This document shows positions 13,014 to 21,695 of a stretch of 64,000 bases of DNA, piece after piece. The first letter of the stretch is position 1. Every line of letters starts with the position of its first letter. The DNA is taken from contig JBFXAQ010000008.1 of NCBI GenBank assembly GCA_050184115.1, positions 207,823 through 271,822 of the forward strand. The letters run 5' to 3'. The stretch is from JACKNG01 sp050184115 (GTDB taxonomy: Bacteria; Pseudomonadota; Gammaproteobacteria; Ga0077536). Position numbers and translations under genes: made by a program. Under the pieces are notes generated by a model, which saw only the letters and a list, made by a program, of their open reading frames with translations, was not told the DNA's origin and ran no database searches.

Positions 13014-13439
13014 TCAGCCGCCCGACTTGCCCTTGGCTTCCCCGCGCGGGCGGACGTACAGCACGAGGCTGTGATCTTCGAGGTCGTAACCATGGGCGGC
13101 GACGACTTCGCGCTGACGGCGCTCGATCTCCTCGTCGTAGAACTCGATAACTTCGCCGGTATCGACTCGCACCATGTGGTCGTGGTGCTCTTCCTGGGCC
13201 ATTTCGAACACCGCGTGGCCGCCGTCAAAATTGTGGCGTTGTACGAGGCCGGCGGACTCGAACTGGGTCAGCACGCGGTAGATGGTCGCCAGGCCGACAT
13301 CCTCGCCGGCGTCGATCAGGGCCTTGTAGACGTCCTCCGCGCTGAGATGCCGATCGCGCGAACGATCGAGGATCTCGAGGATGCGCAGCCGCGGCAACGT
13401 GGCTTTGAGTCCGGCTTTCTTGAGTTCTTGGGTATCCAT
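13014..13439 (-). CDS. fur: Ferric uptake regulator Fur
   Basis: This is an iron-responsive repressor. The 141-aa protein has the winged-helix region with AEDVYKALIDAGEDVGLATI and YRVLTQFE, the regulatory metal site HHDH in EEHHDHMVRVDTGEVIEF, and the C-terminal dimerisation sheet. It resembles the Pseudomonas type (VDTGEVIEF) and contains no cysteine at all, so it lacks the CxxC structural zinc site of E. coli Fur. It is convergent with recN and divergent from bamE across a 202-nt gap that must hold both promoters. Autoregulation is likely from family knowledge but no Fur box was confirmed. Confidence 0.96.
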   Translation of the reverse strand: MDTQELKKAGLKATLPRLRILEILDRSRDRHLSAEDVYKALIDAGEDVGLATIYRVLTQFESAGLVQRHNFDGGHAVFEMAQEEHHDHMVRVDTGEVIEFYDEEIERRQREVVAAHGYDLEDHSLVLYVRPRGEAKGKSGG

Positions 13440-13641
13440 GGCAGTCGGCGATCGGCCCGGTCGCTCTCTATGGGACGGGGAGGATACCAGCTTACCGCCC
13501 GCTCGCGGCCATGTGCTAGGATCGCGGCGGCCGCGACACCCCTAACGTGTCCGGCGCATAAACATTACCCCCGGTGTGACTAATTCGCGCCGCGCCCTAC
13601 CCCGATCGACGCGCCGCGTGGCTGCGAAACCGTCCCAAGAG

Positions 13642-14442
13642 ATGTCCAAACGATTACCGTTAAGCCTTCTCGTCCTGCTGCTCGCTGCTTGCAGTGCCCC
13701 GCGTGTGCCCTCGCTGGCAAGCCTGCCGGGTCCACGCGACCTGCCGTTCATCCATAAAATCGACATCCAGCAGGGCAACGTCATCGACCAGAACATGCTG
13801 GCCCAACTGCGCGCCGGCATGGACAAGAAGAAGGTCCTGTTCATCATGGGTTCGCCGGTCATCCAGGACACTTTCCACGCCGACCGCTGGGATTACGTCT
13901 ATACCTTCGAACCCGGCGGCGGCCGGCCGGAACGGCGCCAGATCACGCTCTATTTCGAGGACGAGAAGCTGGCGCGCATCGGCGGCGACGTGAAACCTGC
14001 GGACAGCCCTCTGGTGGTCACATTGCACCAGGACACGACGGTCAAGGTTCCGCAACTACGCAAGAGGAGCTTCGTCGAGAAGGTCACGGATAAGATTCCC
14101 TTCGTCGAGCCCGAACGCGAGAAGGTCGAGGAGGTCGGTGTCGACGAAGCCGCGGCGGAAGTTGCCGGCAAGGACGTCGAACCCGAGGACAACGTCAACC
14201 TGCCGACGTTGGCCGAGGACACGCCGCAACCCCGCAGCCCGTACGAGGATCTCCAGGCCGCGCCGGGCGAAGGCGTGATCGTGCCGCCGGACGCGCCCAC
14301 GAGTCGCAAGAAGAAGGGCTTCTTCAGTCGCATCGCCGACAGCATCGGCATCGGCGCCGACGACGACGATATCGACGACGAGTCGGATTACGATCCGGGC
14401 GATCCGAAGTACCGCGATATCACCGATCAGAACAACCTCTGA
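13642..14442 (+). CDS. bamE: Outer-membrane assembly lipoprotein BamE with a long C-terminal extension
   Basis: This is a lipoprotein subunit of the BAM complex inserting beta-barrels in the outer membrane. The start at 13642 gives a lipoprotein signal, MSKRLPLSLLVLLLAAC, with the lipidated Cys at residue 17. The SmpA/BamE fold follows at about residues 35-115 (IDIQQGNVIDQNMLAQL, FIMGSPVIQDTF). The protein is 266 aa, more than twice E. coli BamE (113 aa). The extra 140 residues are charged, proline-rich and end in a strongly acidic tail (ADDDDIDDESDYDPGD). An ATG at 13576 would put the signal sequence inside the protein and is rejected. Confidence 0.93.
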   Translation: MSKRLPLSLLVLLLAACSAPRVPSLASLPGPRDLPFIHKIDIQQGNVIDQNMLAQLRAGMDKKKVLFIMGSPVIQDTFHADRWDYVYTFEPGGGRPERRQITLYFEDEKLARIGGDVKPADSPLVVTLHQDTTVKVPQLRKRSFVEKVTDKIPFVEPEREKVEEVGVDEAAAEVAGKDVEPEDNVNLPTLAEDTPQPRSPYEDLQAAPGEGVIVPPDAPTSRKKKGFFSRIADSIGIGADDDDIDDESDYDPGDPKYRDITDQNNL

Positions 14443-14454
14443 TCGAAGCGTCCG

Positions 14455-14757
14455 TCAGCGTGGCTTGCTGCGCTGCGCGCGCTGCGCTGCGGCGCGGCGC
14501 CGACGCACAGCCTTGGGGTCATCGATCAACGGCAGGTAGACCTCGACGCGGTCCCCGTCGCGCAGCAACGTGCTGCCCGCGCGCTCCACGCCGAAAATTC
14601 CCCAGCGACAGGCACGCCAATCGAGCCCCGCACGCTCGTCGAGGCGCGCCCGCTCCAAGGCGTTGAGCAGGGTCGAACCGACCGGCACGTCCAGACGCAG
14701 GATCTCGGCGCCGGTCGCGCTCACCCACCCGATATCTATCGACAGGCGCTCAGCCAC
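14455..14757 (-). CDS. rnfH: RnfH-family ubiquitin-like protein (RatB)
   Basis: A small beta-grasp (ubiquitin-like) protein, about 100 aa, of UPF0125/RnfH; its cellular function is not established. Visible features are AERLSIDIGWVS at the start, the family IFGVERAGSTLLRDGDRVEV segment, and a basic tail. The GTG at 14757 overlaps the last codons of ratA, whereas the upstream ATG would overlap ratA extensively, so the GTG start is preferred. It is convergent with bamE 12 nt away, the usual gammaproteobacterial neighbourhood. Confidence 0.88.
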   Translation of the reverse strand: MAERLSIDIGWVSATGAEILRLDVPVGSTLLNALERARLDERAGLDWRACRWGIFGVERAGSTLLRDGDRVEVYLPLIDDPKAVRRRRAAAQRAQRSKPR

Positions 14758-15181
14758 CGTGCACGGCGTATGCGCGTCGTTTGAACGCATCCACCAGCGA
14801 ATCCGCGATCGGTTTGAATGCGGCTCCCATGGCAAAGCCCAGTACCCGGCTCGCGAACTCGAACTCGACGTTGAAAGCGACCATGCAGCCGCCATCGGCG
14901 GCGTCGAATCGCCATGCGCCGCGGAAACGTTGGAACGGCCCTTCGAGCAGCGCGAGTTCGATGGCACGGTCCGGCACCAGCCGGTTTTCGGTCGTGAATG
15001 CGTAACGGAAGCGGCCCTTGTTGACGGTCAGGCGCGCACGCATTCGCGTCGACTCGTACAGCAGGAGTTCGGCACGTTCGCACCAGGGCAGAAACTCCGG
15101 GTAGGCCTCGACGTCGTTGACGAGGGCGTACATCTGGGCAGGAGAGAAAGGCGTGAACGCAGAGCGTTGAACGACGGTCAT
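14750..15181 (-). CDS. ratA: RatA/COQ10-like START-domain protein
   Basis: The 143-aa protein starts MTVVQRSAFTPFSPAQMYAL and belongs to the polyketide cyclase/START family. Members bind hydrophobic ligands and are related to the coenzyme Q chaperone COQ10; E. coli RatA was also reported as a ribosome association inhibitor. Conserved parts are NDVEAYPEFLPWCE and the C-terminal helix PIADSLVDAFKRRA. It overlaps rnfH by 8 nt and sits next to bamE and near smpB, as in many relatives. The start at 15181 matches the family length. Confidence 0.9.
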   Translation of the reverse strand: MTVVQRSAFTPFSPAQMYALVNDVEAYPEFLPWCERAELLLYESTRMRARLTVNKGRFRYAFTTENRLVPDRAIELALLEGPFQRFRGAWRFDAADGGCMVAFNVEFEFASRVLGFAMGAAFKPIADSLVDAFKRRAYAVHGG

Positions 15182-15192
15182 GGTGCTCCCGG

Positions 15193-16608
15193 TCAACCAA
15201 ACACGGTGGCCGCGAGACGACCGAGCCCATCTACCAGCAGCGCACGCAGCCCGGTGCCTTCGAGGAAGACCACCAGTACCCCGACGGGTGCGACGAACAG
15301 GACGAGGCCGAGCCAGGCACGAAACAGCACTGAAGGGCCGCTTCCCATCTCCTCCATCGTGCTCGCCAGGCGCATGCGCCAACCAGCGAACACGGCGATG
15401 AGCATGCCACCCAGTGGCAGGAGCACATTGGTGCTGAGGAACTCCGACCAATCGAAGAAATTACGACCAGCCGGCGCGAATCCCGCCCAGTGGTTGAACG
15501 ACAGGGCCGAACCGATACCGAGCAGCCAGGCCCCGCCGCCCCCCACCAGGCAGGCCTTCAGCCGACTCCAGCCGAAGGATTCCACCATCCACGCGGCCAC
15601 CGGTTCCAGCAGCGAAATGGCGGAGGTCCATGCAGCGACGGTCAGCAACACGAAGAACATCCCGCCGAAGAATTGGCCGCCGGGCATGTGGCCGAAAGCG
15701 ATGGTCAACGTGATGAATACCAGGCCAGGCCCCTGCCCGGGCTCGAGACCATAACCGAACACGATGGGAAAGATGGCAAGCCCGGCCAGCAACGCGACCA
15801 GGGTGTCGGCACCGGCAATAATGATCGAGGTTTGAGGGATCGAAGCGTCGTTCGGCAAGTAGGAGCCATAGATCATGATCGAGCCCATGCCCAGGCTGAG
15901 ACTGAAGAATGCCTGCCCGAGGGCGGCGAGCACGGCATCACCGGTGATCTTGCTGAAATCGGGGTCGAAGAGGTAGTGGACTGCCGACAGCGCATCGCCC
16001 GAGAACAAGGCATAACCGACCAGGAGCAATAACATCGCGAACAGCGCCGGCATGAGGTACTTGACGGCCTGCTCGAGTCCGCCCTGGACCCCGCGGGCAA
16101 CGACGACGACCACCAGCACCATGAACAGGCTGTGCCACCAGACCAGGCTCGCGGCCGACCCGATGAGGCCGTCGAACACGCCCTGGGACGTCTCGATGGT
16201 CGCGCCGGCGAACGTGCCGGACGCCACGTAGACGATATACGCGACCGCCCAACCGGCGACTACGGAGTAGAACGACAGGATGACGAATCCGGCCAGCACG
16301 CCCATCCAGCCGAGATAGCGCCACGACGGCCGCAGCCCCTCGTCCTCCGCAAGCACGGCCATGGTGTTGATCGGGCTGCGCCGCCCGCGGCGTCCGAGCA
16401 GGATTTCCGCCATCATGATCGGCAGGCCGACCAAGGCCACGCAAAGCAAGTAGACGAGTACGAACGCCCCGCCGCCGCTCTCGCCGGTGATGTAGGGAAA
16501 CCGCCAGATGTTGCCGAGGCCCACGGCCGAACCGGTCGCGGCGAGCACGAATATCCAGCGCGACGACCACTGCCCGTGAATCGACTCGCGGGCTGCTGTC
16601 ATGGGCAC
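15193..16608 (-). CDS. Sodium:neurotransmitter symporter (NSS/SNF) family transporter
   Basis: A 471-aa inner-membrane protein with about 11-12 hydrophobic helices and the LeuT-fold hallmark GSAVGLGNIWRFPYITGESG in helix 1 (about residues 26-45), which forms the sodium and substrate sites. Bacterial members import amino acids with Na+ (for example LeuT, TnaT, MhsT); the substrate is not readable from sequence. It lies between ratA (11 nt away) and the divergent kinase gene. Homologous clusters usually place smpB next to ratA, so this gene and the kinase look inserted. A second ATG two codons in is equally possible as start. Confidence 0.93.
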   Translation of the reverse strand: MPMTAARESIHGQWSSRWIFVLAATGSAVGLGNIWRFPYITGESGGGAFVLVYLLCVALVGLPIMMAEILLGRRGRRSPINTMAVLAEDEGLRPSWRYLGWMGVLAGFVILSFYSVVAGWAVAYIVYVASGTFAGATIETSQGVFDGLIGSAASLVWWHSLFMVLVVVVVARGVQGGLEQAVKYLMPALFAMLLLLVGYALFSGDALSAVHYLFDPDFSKITGDAVLAALGQAFFSLSLGMGSIMIYGSYLPNDASIPQTSIIIAGADTLVALLAGLAIFPIVFGYGLEPGQGPGLVFITLTIAFGHMPGGQFFGGMFFVLLTVAAWTSAISLLEPVAAWMVESFGWSRLKACLVGGGGAWLLGIGSALSFNHWAGFAPAGRNFFDWSEFLSTNVLLPLGGMLIAVFAGWRMRLASTMEEMGSGPSVLFRAWLGLVLFVAPVGVLVVFLEGTGLRALLVDGLGRLAATVFG

Positions 16609-16720
16609 ACTCCCGAGCTACCGACGAGGCGGCATTCTGGTCCATCGCCGAGGCGCCCTCAAGGCTTCAGGATCCACGACGCCGGCCGTTAACCCCCGCA
16701 CATCCACCTAACTTCCGGAA

Positions 16721-19186
16721 ATGGCGAGTGCACCTTCCAGCCTAGCCGCCTCGAGCGCTGGTCTGCCGGCAGCGATCGGCCGCTTCCAACCCACCCGGCT
16801 GCTCGGCCGCGGTGGCCAGGGCGTGGTCTACCTGGCGACCGATCCCGATCTCGATCGTGACGTCGCCATCAAGTGCCTCTCGCACCGCACGCGCGATCCC
16901 GAGAAGCTCGTCAACGAAGCGCGCAACGTCGCGCGCCTCGACCACCCGAACATCGTCGCCCTGTTCGAGCTCGATCTCGAACACGCGCCACCCTACCTGG
17001 TCTACCAGTACGCTGGCGGCACGTCACTTGCCGAATTCACCCGGACGGCCACGCCGTTGCCCGTCAAGCGCATCGTCAACATCATGATCGCGGTGTTGGA
17101 CGGTATTCACTATGCGCATCAGAAGGGGATCCTCCATCGCGACCTGACCCCGGCGAACATCCTCCTCGACGACAACGACTTTCCGCGCATACTCGACTTC
17201 GGGATCTCGGTCGCACTGTCCGACTCGACCGGCGCAGCCACGCTCAACGGTACCGTCAACTATCTCGCACCCGAAGTGCTCGCCGAGAAACCCGCCAGCC
17301 CGGCCTCCGACCTGTTCTCGCTCGCAGTGCTCATGCACGAGCTGTTGACGGGCAAGGCGCTGTTTCACGCCGACAACCCGATGGCGGTGATCTACAAGAT
17401 CCTCAACGAACGCATCCTGCCTCCGTCCAATTCGCGGCAGGGCATCGACAGCGCGCTCGAACACCTGGTCATGAAGGGGCTGGAGAAGGACCCGGCGCAG
17501 CGGTTCCAGAGCGCGGCGGCCATGCGCGATGCATTACGCGACTACCTCGCGCCGAGCGAAGGCACCCAGGCGTCCTCGGATACGATCGGTGACGGCGGCG
17601 CCATCTCCTTCCTGCAGCGCCGCATGGCGCGCAAGCCCGATTTCCCGGCGGTGTCCGAACACATCTCGGAGATCAACCAGAAGAGCGGCCTGCGCGATCG
17701 CTCGGATGCCAACGAGCTGGCCAGTGTCATCCTCAAGGATTACGCGCTGACGACCAAGCTGCTCAAGGTGGTCAACTCCGCCGTGTACGGACAGTACGGC
17801 GGCTCGATCAGCACCGTCAGTCGCGCCGTGGTCATCCTCGGCTTCGAGCAGGTGCGCGCAATCGCGCTCGGCATCATCATCTTCGAACACCTCAAGAACG
17901 GTGAGCAGGCGGGTCTGCTCAAGGACGCTGCCTGCAGTTCCTTTCTGAGCGGCATGCTTGCCAAGGAACTCTGCCCGCGTGAACGGTCGGCCGGCGTACA
18001 CGGCGAAGAAGCCTTCATCGCCGCGATGTTCCATCGACTGGGCCGCCATCTCGCTATCTACTACTTCCCGGAGGAATTCGCCGAGGTCCAGGCACTGATC
18101 GGCAGCAAGGGGGTGGACGAACACGCGGCTGCGCGCGAGATCTTCGGCGCCACGTTCTACGACTTCGGCATTGCCATCGCGCGGGACTGGAACCTCCCGG
18201 AGAGTCTCGTCCTGGCAATGCGGCCGCAGCCGGCGGGTAGCGTCAAGGCTGCGCGTACACCGGACGCACGCATCGCCCAGTTGAGCAGCTTCAGCAACGA
18301 GGTCGCGGAATTGCTGGGCGGCGATCCGGAAGGGGTCGACGCTCGCCTCGAAGCCCTGGTTTCGCGCTACAAGGATGCCATGCCCATCGAGGCCAAGCGT
18401 CTCAAGGTAGTCGTCGGTGACGCCGTCGAGGCCACGCGGGATTACGCCAAACTGATCAATGTCGATCTCGACTCGACGGCGTTCCTCGGTAACGTGGTAC
18501 GGGCAATCCGCCCGCCTGAGGAAGGTTCGTCGACCACCGGCGCCATGGCTCAGAACGGAGAAGCCAAGGCTGCCTCGAGCTCGAGCGCCGGTTCCCCTGA
18601 AACGCCTGGATCCGCGGGCACGGAAGGCATCGCGGGCACCACTGCCGTGGACACGGAGAGCGAGACCGAGCGCTCGGCACGGCGCGACGTCTTCCTCACA
18701 AACGCGATTTCCGAACTCACCACGGCCATCATCGAACGCGCGCCCATCAACGACATGTTCACCATGGTGCTCGAGGCCTTCTATCGCGCGCTCGGCTTCT
18801 CCCACGTGCTGTTCATGATGAGGGACCCCAAGCAGCGTGCCTACATCACGCGCTTCGGCTTCGGCGGTGACCTGGAACAACTCAAGGCCAGCTTCGTCTA
18901 TCGCATCGCAGCGGAGGACGACATATTTCGCCAGGCGACAGCGCGGGGACGCAACGCCGTCATCATCAATACCGGCGACGAGCGCTATGCCACGCAGATT
19001 CCCGCGTGGTGCAGCGAACTGATGCACCCGAGTTCGATCCTCCTCTTCGCCGTGGTAGTCAACAAGGTCTGTCTGGGACTCATCTACGCCGATACCTCGG
19101 ACAACACGCTCTCGATCAACGCGCAGGAGCTCAAGCTCCTCAATACACTCGTCAAGCAGCTCACGCTCGGTATCAATCAGCGCTGA
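16721..19186 (+). CDS. Ser/Thr protein kinase - HDOD - GAF fusion signalling protein
   Basis: The 821-aa cytoplasmic protein has three modules. Residues 20-280 are a eukaryotic-type kinase with glycine loop LGRGGQGVVY, lysine 51 (DVAIK), catalytic loop HRDLTPAN (139-146) and DFG (159-161). The usual lysine in HRDxK is threonine here, which may lower or alter activity. Residues about 297-510 are an HDOD domain (LKDYALTTKLLKVVNSAVYG). A Ser/Ala/Gly-rich linker (about 605-650) leads to a GAF-like sensor (about 656-821). No transmembrane segment is seen. HDOD proteins act in signalling without phosphohydrolase activity, so a kinase output tuned by GAF ligand binding is plausible. The target is unknown. 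Confidence 0.9.
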   Translation: MASAPSSLAASSAGLPAAIGRFQPTRLLGRGGQGVVYLATDPDLDRDVAIKCLSHRTRDPEKLVNEARNVARLDHPNIVALFELDLEHAPPYLVYQYAGGTSLAEFTRTATPLPVKRIVNIMIAVLDGIHYAHQKGILHRDLTPANILLDDNDFPRILDFGISVALSDSTGAATLNGTVNYLAPEVLAEKPASPASDLFSLAVLMHELLTGKALFHADNPMAVIYKILNERILPPSNSRQGIDSALEHLVMKGLEKDPAQRFQSAAAMRDALRDYLAPSEGTQASSDTIGDGGAISFLQRRMARKPDFPAVSEHISEINQKSGLRDRSDANELASVILKDYALTTKLLKVVNSAVYGQYGGSISTVSRAVVILGFEQVRAIALGIIIFEHLKNGEQAGLLKDAACSSFLSGMLAKELCPRERSAGVHGEEAFIAAMFHRLGRHLAIYYFPEEFAEVQALIGSKGVDEHAAAREIFGATFYDFGIAIARDWNLPESLVLAMRPQPAGSVKAARTPDARIAQLSSFSNEVAELLGGDPEGVDARLEALVSRYKDAMPIEAKRLKVVVGDAVEATRDYAKLINVDLDSTAFLGNVVRAIRPPEEGSSTTGAMAQNGEAKAASSSSAGSPETPGSAGTEGIAGTTAVDTESETERSARRDVFLTNAISELTTAIIERAPINDMFTMVLEAFYRALGFSHVLFMMRDPKQRAYITRFGFGGDLEQLKASFVYRIAAEDDIFRQATARGRNAVIINTGDERYATQIPAWCSELMHPSSILLFAVVVNKVCLGLIYADTSDNTLSINAQELKLLNTLVKQLTLGINQR

Positions 19187-19216
19187 GTTCCAGCCCCACT
19201 CGACACCGCGCGCCGT

Positions 19217-19225
19217 TGCTATAAT
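19217..19225 (+). promoter_or_regulatory. Extended -10 promoter element of smpB
   Basis: TGC followed by a perfect TATAAT (19220-19225) forms a TGn extended -10. No good -35 hexamer is present, as usual for extended -10 promoters. The transcript would begin about 25 nt before the smpB ATG. Confidence 0.6.
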
Positions 19226-19257
19226 CCGCGCCCCCGCAAGCCGCCCAGGCCCCGTCC

Positions 19258-19740
19258 ATGACTGGATCGAAAGCCAAGAAGTCCCAGGCGCCGAGTTCGA
19301 TTGCCCAGAACCGCAAGGCGCGCCACGACTTCCACATCGACGAGCGCTTCGAAGCGGGGCTCGTGCTGGAAGGCTGGGAGGTCAAGAGCCTGCGTGCCGG
19401 CAAAGTGCAGTTGCGCGACGCCTACGTCTTGTTCAAGGACAACGAGGCCTTCCTGTTCGGCGCCCTGGTCACGCCGCTGCCATCGGCCTCCACCCATATC
19501 CAGCCCGACCCCCAGCGCACCCGTAAACTGCTGCTCAACCGCCGAGAGATCGACTCCCTGCGCGGTGCCGTCGAGCGCAAAGGGGCTACCGTGATCGCCC
19601 TGGCGCTTTACTGGAAGGGCGGGCGGGTCAAGGTCGACCTCGGCCTCGCTCACGGCAAGAAACAGCACGACAAACGGGCCAGTGAGAAGGAGCGGGACTG
19701 GGCACGCGAGAAGTCACGTCTGCTCAAGTCCGGCCGCTGA
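19258..19740 (+). CDS. smpB: SsrA-binding protein SmpB
   Basis: It binds tmRNA and brings it to stalled ribosomes. The 160-aa protein shows the core IAQNRKARHDFHIDERFEAG, EGWEVKSLRAGKVQLRDAYV, the LLLNRREID segment, and a basic C-terminal tail (KRASEKERDWAREKSRLLK) that enters the empty mRNA channel. It lies 54 nt upstream of the tmRNA gene, so both trans-translation partners are side by side. Confidence 0.98.
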   Translation: MTGSKAKKSQAPSSIAQNRKARHDFHIDERFEAGLVLEGWEVKSLRAGKVQLRDAYVLFKDNEAFLFGALVTPLPSASTHIQPDPQRTRKLLLNRREIDSLRGAVERKGATVIALALYWKGGRVKVDLGLAHGKKQHDKRASEKERDWAREKSRLLKSGR

Positions 19741-19773
19741 TTGCCTGGAACTCGCCGAGGCACCGATTGTCTG

Positions 19774-19779
19774 TATACT
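19774..19779 (+). promoter_or_regulatory. -10 element of the ssrA promoter
   Basis: TATACT lies about 15 nt before the mature 5' end of tmRNA. The -35 region at normal spacing (CTCGCC) is a poor match, so only the -10 is claimed. Confidence 0.4.
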
Positions 19780-19794
19780 CGCCAACCAGTTCCC

Positions 19795-20156
19795 GGGGGC
19801 GTCACGGCTTCGACGTGGGTCGCGAAACCGAAGGGGCATGCCGAGGGGCAGAGCACCTCGTAAATCCAACTGCAACCAAGTTAGTTGCCAACGACGACAA
19901 CTACGCACTCGCTGCTTAAAACCCAGTAGGGTGCCGTCTGGCCGGAGCCGTGCTCGTGCGTCCGTTACCAGGCGTCATATCTCACGAGATCGCGCTGAAG
20001 CCTGTCCGGGGTGGATGCGTTAAAACCTTACGGACTCGCTCAGTATCTTCCCTGCCGGTCGGGTAGTGCTGGGCTAAAATAATAGATTCGGCTAAGCATG
20101 TAGAACCGACGGCGGAGGACTTGCGGACGCGGGTTCGACTCCCGCCGCCTCCACCA
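19795..20156 (+). ncRNA. ssrA: Transfer-messenger RNA (tmRNA)
   Basis: The tRNA-like ends pair: GGGGGCG at 19795 with CGCCTCC before ACCA at 20156. The T-arm GGTTCGACTCC is clear, and conserved 5' text (CTTCGACG, GCATGCCGAGGGGC) matches E. coli tmRNA. The resume codon GCC begins at 19887, and the tag frame 19887-19919 reads ANDDNYALAA then TAA, one residue from E. coli ANDENYALAA; the LAA end recruits ClpXP. Length is 362 nt. The 3' end serves as the attachment site of the downstream element. Confidence 0.97.
20127..20156 (+). other. Probable chromosomal attachment site (att) at the ssrA 3' end
   Basis: The T-arm and acceptor 3' strand of ssrA lie immediately before foreign sequence and a P4-like integrase gene 188 nt away. 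The 3' ends of tmRNA and tRNA genes are the standard target of this integrase family, and the gene stays intact because the element restores it. The exact core and the second copy at the other end are not visible in this window. Confidence 0.65.
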
Positions 20157-20190
20157 TCACCGAGTTTTCAAGGTCTTGATAACTCACGAA

Positions 20191-20212
20191 AAAGCGCCCT
20201 CAGTGGCGCTTT
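20191..20212 (+). terminator. Rho-independent terminator of ssrA
   Basis: AAAGCGCC (20191-20198) and GGCGCTTT (20205-20212) form an 8-bp stem with a 6-nt loop, followed by a run of six to seven T. It lies 35 nt after the tmRNA end, inside the probable left end of the integrated element, so the element may now supply the terminator. Confidence 0.9.
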
Positions 20213-20294
20213 TTTCTCATCTAAATCAAGCAAATACGTTTAGCAAAAGCATCTCTCGGGATAGCTGGCAATCTCCGGCCTTCACCGCTTTACT

Positions 20295-20342
20295 GGGGGT
20301 ATTTTTGGGGGTATAAAAAAAGCTGAACTAGGAAATACCCCC
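20295..20342 (+). repeat. GGGGGTAT direct repeats with inverted copy before int
   Basis: GGGGGTAT occurs at 20295-20302 and 20307-20314 (12-bp period), and the reverse complement ATACCCCC at 20335-20342, ending 2 nt before the integrase ATG. Either left copy can pair with the right copy, and the loop would hold the AGGAA ribosome-binding site (20330-20334). It could be an integrase/excisionase arm site or control int translation. Confidence 0.6.
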
Positions 20343-20344
20343 AG

Positions 20345-21547
20345 ATGCTCAGCATTCAGGAAGTCAAGAACGCCAAGGCCGGCGACAAGGCGCGGAAGTT
20401 CTACGACCGGGACGGGCTGTACCTGTTCGTCACCCCCGCCGGCGGCAAGTACTGGCGCGGCAAATACCGCGTCAACGGGCGGGAGAAGACCCTGAGCCTC
20501 GGCACCTATCCCAAGCTCAGCCTCGCCGAGGCACGCGATATGTGGCAGGACGCCCGCAAGCTTGACGACCCCTCCGCGGTAAAGCAGGCAGAGAAGCACG
20601 CCCTCGATTCGTCGACGCCGACCTTCCTCGCAGTTGCCAGGGCTTGGCACACACGTCAGGCACACGCCTGGACGCGCAAACACGCTTCACAGGTCTGGCG
20701 GTCCCTGGAGATTGACATCTTGCCAACGCTGGGTGAACGCCCGATCGACGAGATCCAGCCGCGCGAAATCATGGCCCTGATCGAAGGCATCGAGGACCGC
20801 GGCGCCGGCGAGATCGCGACCCGCGTGCTGCAGCGTGTACGAGCCGTGTTCTCGCGGGCCGTCGCGCTAGGCTACCGTGAGGTCAACCCGGCCAGCGAGC
20901 TCCGCAATCACCTCAAGCCGCGCAAGAAGGGACAACAGACCGCGCTCGCCGCCGAGGAGCTGCCGACCTTCCTCCATGCTCTCGAGACCTACGAGGGTGA
21001 CGCGGCAACCCGGTTGGGACTGCGGCTCCTGATCCTCACCCTGGCGCGAACTAGCGAGGTCCGCGAAGCGAAGTGGGCGGAGTTCGACCGTGAGGAAGGC
21101 GTGTGGACGGTCCCGGGGGAACGGATGAAGAGCCGCCGCGAGCACCGCGTGCCCCTGTCACAGCAAGCGCTCGCCACGCTCGAGGAGCTGCACAAGGTGT
21201 CGGGCCATTCGCAGTGGCTGATGCCTGGCCGCCTCGAGGACAAGCCGGCGAGCCAGAACACCATGATCTTCGCGGTGTACCGGATGGGCTTCCACAAACG
21301 CACTACAGTCCACGGCTTCCGCGCCCTCGCCTCGACGATCCTGAATGAGGCCATCACGGAGGTCGACGGTAAGAAACACCGTATGTGGTCCGTCGACGCC
21401 GTCGAACGCGCGCTGGCCCACACCGAGCAGAACAAGGTCAAAGGCGCCTACGACCGCGGTGATCGGTATGAAGAGCGGACCCGGATGATGCAGTGGTGGG
21501 CGGACCACCTTGATGCCGTTGCGAAGACATGGGCGGATGCGCGGTGA
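20345..21547 (+). CDS. int: Tyrosine-type integrase (P4-like, DUF4102 N-terminus)
   Basis: It catalyses site-specific recombination between the element and the ssrA 3' end. The 400-aa protein has the N-terminal arm-binding DUF4102 domain (KFYDRDGLYLFVTPAGGKYW, about 18-37), a SAM-like core-binding domain (about 95-190) and a catalytic domain. All catalytic residues are visible: Arg235 (LARTSEV), His/Arg in HGFR (323-326), His359 (LAHTE) and the nucleophile Tyr369 (GAYDRG). It is intact and probably active. The ATG at 20345 follows AGGAA at 10-nt spacing. Confidence 0.96.
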   Translation: MLSIQEVKNAKAGDKARKFYDRDGLYLFVTPAGGKYWRGKYRVNGREKTLSLGTYPKLSLAEARDMWQDARKLDDPSAVKQAEKHALDSSTPTFLAVARAWHTRQAHAWTRKHASQVWRSLEIDILPTLGERPIDEIQPREIMALIEGIEDRGAGEIATRVLQRVRAVFSRAVALGYREVNPASELRNHLKPRKKGQQTALAAEELPTFLHALETYEGDAATRLGLRLLILTLARTSEVREAKWAEFDREEGVWTVPGERMKSRREHRVPLSQQALATLEELHKVSGHSQWLMPGRLEDKPASQNTMIFAVYRMGFHKRTTVHGFRALASTILNEAITEVDGKKHRMWSVDAVERALAHTEQNKVKGAYDRGDRYEERTRMMQWWADHLDAVAKTWADAR

Positions 21548-21695
21548 TCAAGCCATCGCGCGGCATTGGGCGGATTTCATCGAAAGCTCAGGAACTCAAT
21601 AACCACGACGCTGGCTGAATCGGTTTTCCGCAGCGATTTCCCGCGCCATCAGTAGCATCACAACCGTTAGCACCTGATACCGCAGGAGACGGTAG

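Noticed and set aside
17534..19027. A 497-aa open frame on the minus strand across the kinase-HDOD-GAF gene
   Set aside because: It is the complement of a clear three-domain coding region and shows no domain of its own.
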